From Xanthobacteraceae bacterium (GTDB taxonomy: Bacteria; Pseudomonadota; Alphaproteobacteria; Rhizobiales; Xanthobacteraceae), in assembly GCA_030043175.1 (NCBI GenBank), contig JASHYD010000972.1, forward strand, positions 1 to 9,925: 9,925 nt of DNA, given 5' to 3'. The position numbers and the translations under genes were made by a program. The notes under the pieces are model-generated. The model saw only the letters and a program-made list of their open reading frames with translations, was not told the DNA's origin and made no database searches. Positions 6,498-9,925 of the stretch are shown in pieces (the first letter of the stretch is position 1; each line of letters begins with the position of its first letter).

Positions 6498-7727
6498 ATG
6501 CCAGAAATCGTTGACATGAAACAGATCACGCCATCACCGCTGAAGGTCGGCATCATCGGCGGCGGGATCGGCGGGCTCACCGCCGCCCTCGCGTTGCTCA
6601 AGCGCGGCATCGATGTCGAGGTCTATGAGCAGTCGAACCTCCTCAAGGAGGTCGGCGCGGGCGTTCAGATCGGTTCAAACGGCACCCGCGTCCTGTTTGC
6701 GCTCGGACTGAAGGAGGCGCTGGACCGTGTCCAGGTCGTGCCGGCGCGGCGCGAAATCCGCCACTGGCGCACCGGCGAAACTTGGAACTGGTTCGAGCTT
6801 GGTGCGGCATCGGCCGAGCGCTTCGGCACTCCGCACCTCATGCTCCATCGTGGCGACCTCCTCGCCGTTCTGGCAGAGGCTGTACAGGCATTGAAGACGA
6901 ACGTGGTGACGCTCGCCAAGAGATGCATCGCGGTTGAACAGACGACAGACCATGCCGAACTGCGATTTGCGGATGGCGACGTGCGGAGGTTCCCCTTCGT
7001 CATCGGCGCCGATGGCATTCATTCCCAGGTGCGAGCCAGCATGTTCGGCGCTGATCGGCCGGAGTTCACCGGATGCGTGGCCTGGCGCGGTTTGGTGGCG
7101 ATGGAGCGCCTGCCACCGCGCCTCGCACGCCTGGTTGGAACGAACTGGCTTGGTCCGCTCGGCCATGTGCTGCACTATCCGGTGCGGCGCGGCGAGATGA
7201 TGAATTTCATCAGCATCATCGAGCGCGACGATTGGCAGGCGGAATCATGGACGATCGAGGGAACAAAAGGCGAGCTTGCCAATGATTTGCGCGGCTGGCA
7301 TGCCGACGTTCATGCCCTCATCGATGGTCTCGACGCGGCCTATAAGTGGGCGCTGATGGTCCGCGGCCCGATGGCGCGGTGGTCGCGCGGGCGCGTCACG
7401 TTGATGGGCGATGCGTGTCATCCAACGCTGCCGTTCCTCGGTCAGGGCGCGGTGATGGCGATCGAGGATGCCTATGTCGTTTCCGCCTGCATAGAGAAGT
7501 ACTTCGATGATCCGATGATGGCGTTCGTCCGTTACGAAGAAATAAGGCGGGAGCGCACCGCTGCCGTCGTGCGCAAGGCGCACGAAAATCGCAGCCAAAT
7601 CTTTAGCCCTGCGCTGGCCGACGAAAATGCCGTGGCGATTTCTGTAGCACGTGATTGGCAACAGGCTCGCCTCAGGGAGCGCATGGATTGGCTTTATGCC
7701 TATGATGCAACGGCGGTGAATATCTAA
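6498..7727 (+). CDS. FAD-dependent aromatic monooxygenase, class A (salicylate hydroxylase-like)
   Basis: Single-component flavoprotein hydroxylase that uses NAD(P)H and O2 to hydroxylate an aromatic ring in the cytoplasm. From the ATG at 6498 it has 409 residues: the FAD-binding GGGIGG at 21-26 with the ribose-binding Glu at the end of VEVYE (44), the DG motif in VIGADGIHS (172-173), and the GD motif MGDACHPTLPFLGQG (GD at 304-305). The C-terminus ends in MDWLYAYDAT, a tail I associate with salicylate-hydroxylase-like proteins. The ATG at 6498 is preferred because GGAG lies 5 to 8 bases upstream and the -10-like box fits; the in-frame ATG at 6471 would add nine residues and lacks a ribosome site. 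It leads a probable operon with the amidohydrolase and the solute receptor. Alternatives are 3-hydroxybenzoate 6-hydroxylase or 6-hydroxynicotinate 3-monooxygenase; sequence alone does not separate them. Confidence 0.88.
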   Translation: MPEIVDMKQITPSPLKVGIIGGGIGGLTAALALLKRGIDVEVYEQSNLLKEVGAGVQIGSNGTRVLFALGLKEALDRVQVVPARREIRHWRTGETWNWFELGAASAERFGTPHLMLHRGDLLAVLAEAVQALKTNVVTLAKRCIAVEQTTDHAELRFADGDVRRFPFVIGADGIHSQVRASMFGADRPEFTGCVAWRGLVAMERLPPRLARLVGTNWLGPLGHVLHYPVRRGEMMNFISIIERDDWQAESWTIEGTKGELANDLRGWHADVHALIDGLDAAYKWALMVRGPMARWSRGRVTLMGDACHPTLPFLGQGAVMAIEDAYVVSACIEKYFDDPMMAFVRYEEIRRERTAAVVRKAHENRSQIFSPALADENAVAISVARDWQQARLRERMDWLYAYDATAVNI

Positions 7728-7885
7728 AGGCAAGGCGGCAAAGCGCGGATCACATGCTCGCCGGCGGTACCGCGATCGGGCCGTCCGGCCGGCACCGGGC
7801 GCCAGCCGACGTTGGCCGCCACCACCGTTGAGGGGCAACCCGGCAACGAGGCGCGTTGCGCGGCGGGATTTGGGAGAGTCGTCCG
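7728..7885 (+). other. Structured spacer between hydroxylase and amidohydrolase
   Basis: 158 bases, large for an operon. It holds a bulged hairpin of about 7 bp (GGCGCCA at 7798-7804 with TGGC and GCC at 7813-7820), a perfect 6-bp hairpin (GCAACG at 7843-7848 with CGTTGC at 7854-7859), and the palindromes CGGTACCG (7765-7772) and CCGGCCGG (7785-7792). No T-run follows either hairpin. These may stabilise or attenuate the message. Confidence 0.4.
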
Positions 7886-9400
7886 ATGAGTAACCTTGGC
7901 ACGGCGCCGCGCATTTTGATCCGGGGCGGCCGCGTGTATGACCACGAAGGCGAGGTTCACCAGCCGGCCCAGGCCGACATCCTGATCGCGGGCGAGATGA
8001 TCGAGCGGGTGGGGCAGAACTTACCGACCGACGACGGTTCCGAAGTCATCGACGCGGCCGGCAAGCTGGTGCTGCCCGGCTTCGTCAACGCGCATTACCA
8101 TTCGCATGACGTGCTGGCAAAGGGTCTGTTCGAAGAAATGCCGTTCGACATCTGGACCCTGCATTCCAACCCCTCCAACTATGGCCCGCGCTCGCTCGAG
8201 GAGGTGCGGTTGCGCACGCTGATCGGCGCGGCCGAGCAGCTGCGCAACGGCATTACGACAGTTCAGGACTTCCTGACTGTGGTGCCGCCGGATGAGGCGA
8301 TGGTCGATACCGTGCTGTCGGCTTATGAGGAAGCGGGCATCCGTGTCGTGTTTGCGATCGCGGTGCGCGATCGCGCCGCCCTCGATATCGCCGCGTTCAT
8401 GCCGGCGGATCTGCCGGAAGCCATGCGCAAGCGCGTGGCCGGCTCGGACGGGACCGCCGGGGACGAACTCGACTTCATTGCCGCGCAGATGAAACGGCTC
8501 GGTTTGCGCCCGACGCCGCGACTGACCTGGGCTTTGGCGCCGTCCGCGCCGCAACGCTGTTCGCCGGAGCTGCTCGAGGGCGTCGCCGCGTTGTCGCGCC
8601 GGTATGATCTGCCTGTTTTTACTCACCTCTACGAGACGCGCATTCAAGCCGCGGCGGCGCGCCGGGGCGTTTCCTCCCTCGTCGAGGTGCTGGCGCGAGC
8701 CGGCCTGCTGACCGAAAAGCTCGGCATCGTGCACGGCGTGTGGCTCACTGCACGTGAGATCGCGCAGATCGCAGAGGCGGGCTCCTGCGTCGTTCATAAT
8801 CCAGTCAGCAACCTCAAGCTCAAGAGCGGCATCGCCCCCATCCTCGACCTGCATCGCGCGGGAGTCGATGTCGCACTCGGCTGCGACAACTACAGTTGCG
8901 CCGAAACGCAGAACATCTTTATCGCCATGCGATTGCTTTGCCTGTTGCCGGCCGTCACTGACCCGGAGCCCGGTCCGATCAATGCTGCTTACGCACTAAG
9001 GGCGGCCACGCTCGCGGGGGCGCGAGCGGTCGGCTTGTCGAGCGCGATCGGCGCGATCAAATCCGGGATGCGGGCTGATCTGACGATCCTCGATCTTAAC
9101 GAACCCGCATTCGTGCCATTTAATAGTGCGGCGCGCCAAATCGTGTTTTCGGAGGGCGGACGAGCCGTCGAGACAGTGCTGGTCAACGGGCGTCCTGTCG
9201 TCCGCGGCGGCAAGCTGTTGACGATCGATGAGGCGGCGCTTGCGGCGGCAGCCGAGAAAGTCGCGCCGGCGTTCCGCCGCGATGCGCACGCGCTGGCCGT
9301 CCGCAACGCCGATCTTGCCGCGCCTCTCTTGAGTGCCGGCCGCAAAGCCTGGAAAGTGCCACTCGGGTTCGAACGCTATATCGGCCGTGGTTCGCGTTAG
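7886..9400 (+). CDS. Amidohydrolase-superfamily hydrolase, deaminase-like (ATZ/TRZ or cytosine-deaminase group)
   Basis: Metal-dependent hydrolase of 504 residues, cytoplasmic (no signal peptide). An N-terminal beta domain (RGGRVYDHEGE, 13-23) leads into the barrel. Metal ligands are visible in order: HYH at 70-72 (with another His at 74), His247 in FTHLYET, His283 in VHGVWL and Asp334 in LGCDNYS. Glu250, three residues after His247, sits where deaminases of this superfamily keep their proton-transfer Glu, which favours deamination or dechlorination-type chemistry over peptide or ring amide hydrolysis. HNPVSNLKLKSG (304-315) is also typical of that group. The usual GTD at strand 8 reads GCD here. 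The ATG at 7886 has GGGAGAG 7 bases upstream; an in-frame TTG at 7856 is less likely. It is 29 bases ahead of the solute receptor gene. The substrate is not predictable from sequence. Confidence 0.88.
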   Translation: MSNLGTAPRILIRGGRVYDHEGEVHQPAQADILIAGEMIERVGQNLPTDDGSEVIDAAGKLVLPGFVNAHYHSHDVLAKGLFEEMPFDIWTLHSNPSNYGPRSLEEVRLRTLIGAAEQLRNGITTVQDFLTVVPPDEAMVDTVLSAYEEAGIRVVFAIAVRDRAALDIAAFMPADLPEAMRKRVAGSDGTAGDELDFIAAQMKRLGLRPTPRLTWALAPSAPQRCSPELLEGVAALSRRYDLPVFTHLYETRIQAAAARRGVSSLVEVLARAGLLTEKLGIVHGVWLTAREIAQIAEAGSCVVHNPVSNLKLKSGIAPILDLHRAGVDVALGCDNYSCAETQNIFIAMRLLCLLPAVTDPEPGPINAAYALRAATLAGARAVGLSSAIGAIKSGMRADLTILDLNEPAFVPFNSAARQIVFSEGGRAVETVLVNGRPVVRGGKLLTIDEAALAAAAEKVAPAFRRDAHALAVRNADLAAPLLSAGRKAWKVPLGFERYIGRGSR

Positions 9401-9429
9401 AAGCGGATCGATGTTACGGAGATCGAACG

Positions 9430-9925
9430 ATGTTTGAGCCAACGCGCTTAGCGCTCGCCTGCTTCGCGGCCATCGCCATGGTGGGTGCGGCATCGGCGCA
9501 GAGCTGGCCGACCCGGCCGGTCACCATGGTGGTGCCCTTTGCGGCCGGCAGTTCGACAGACACAGCCGGGCGCCTGCTAGCAGTCGGCATCGCAGAAGCG
9601 CTTGGGCAGCAGATCATCGTTGAAAATATCGGCGGCGGCGGCGGCATGACGGGCACGGCACGAGTGGCGAAAGCCACTCCGGACGGATACCAATTCGTAT
9701 TTGCCAGCGTCGACTCGATGGCCATCGTCCCGGCCATGCACAAGACGCCGCTTTACAACAGCGTCACCGATTTTACCGCGGCCGGATTGGTCGTCGAGCA
9801 GCCAATCGTGCTGATCGTGCGCCCCGATCTGCCGGTCAACACGCTGCAGGATTTTGTCGCCTACGCGAAAGCAAACCACGCAAAGATGCAGTTCGGCTCT
9901 TCCGGAGTCGGGTCAGGATCGCATT
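9430..9925 (+). CDS. Tripartite tricarboxylate transporter receptor (TctC/Bug family), N-terminal part
   Basis: Periplasmic solute-binding protein for a small organic acid or related compound; 165 codons are visible before the right edge. The start ATG has GGAG 8 bases upstream. A Sec signal peptide (ALACFAAIAMVGAASA) ends at ASA before QSWPTRPVT. The family pattern follows: WPTRPVTMVVPFAAGSSTD (residues about 26-44), VENIGGGGGMTG (about 65-76), the DGY segment, and LPVNTLQDFVAYAK (about 143-156). The second loop more often reads NRPGAGG, so the binding site may differ. It follows the amidohydrolase after 29 bases and is probably co-transcribed. No TctA or TctB membrane subunits are in the window; many Bug receptors are encoded without them. 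The ligand is unknown. Confidence 0.93.
   Translation, partial: MFEPTRLALACFAAIAMVGAASAQSWPTRPVTMVVPFAAGSSTDTAGRLLAVGIAEALGQQIIVENIGGGGGMTGTARVAKATPDGYQFVFASVDSMAIVPAMHKTPLYNSVTDFTAAGLVVEQPIVLIVRPDLPVNTLQDFVAYAKANHAKMQFGSSGVGSGSH

Noticed and set aside
7245..7838. 197-codon open frame on the minus strand
   Set aside because: Mostly antisense to the flavin hydroxylase C-terminus; composition typical of an antisense shadow.
8021..8854. 277-codon open frame on the minus strand
   Set aside because: Fully antisense to the amidohydrolase, whose metal ligands and motifs are intact; the antisense translation is His/Arg/Gly-rich with no recognisable domain. Long antisense frames are expected in GC-rich DNA.
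1..9925. CRISPR array, insertion sequence or prophage remnant
   Set aside because: No regularly spaced repeats, transposase motifs, terminal inverted repeats with target duplications, or phage-like genes were seen.

Overview
The window looks like the chromosome of a GC-rich alphaproteobacterium, most likely Hyphomicrobiales near Bradyrhizobium, Rhodopseudomonas or Xanthobacteraceae. The evidence is the gene order rlpA-dacA-tmk-holB-metG, the zinc-less form of HolB, and the mix of Tat-exported enzymes and Bug-type solute receptors. This placement is inference from protein features, not from a search.

Left half (1 to about 4560), all on the minus strand and read right to left: rlpA (lipoprotein lytic transglycosylase), dacA (D,D-carboxypeptidase), tmk (thymidylate kinase), holB (clamp-loader delta prime) and the first 71 codons of metG (methionyl-tRNA synthetase). 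This is a housekeeping block joining cell-wall maturation with DNA replication. tmk and holB overlap as ATGA and must be co-transcribed. The larger spacers (214-402, 2091-2208, 3445-3700) hold hairpins or palindromes. dacA and rlpA appear to begin at GTG and TTG.

Middle (4559-5233): about 675 bases with no supportable gene. Its right part, next to the hydrolase stop, is crowded with inverted repeats, including a 13-bp interrupted stem around an AT-rich core. It is the boundary between the housekeeping block and accessory genes.

Right half (5234-9925): a probable catabolic cluster. A Tat-exported alpha/beta hydrolase of the kynurenine-formamidase type lies on the minus strand. Divergent from it, on the plus strand, are a class A FAD aromatic hydroxylase, an amidohydrolase with a deaminase-type metal site, and the start of a tripartite tricarboxylate transporter (TctC/Bug) receptor that runs off the window. 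The pattern suggests uptake, hydrolysis or deamination, and ring hydroxylation of a small aromatic or N-heterocyclic carboxylate; the substrate is not identifiable from sequence. No regulator, tRNA, rRNA, CRISPR array or insertion sequence was found. The catabolic cluster is the best candidate for something undescribed, but each protein belongs to a known family.
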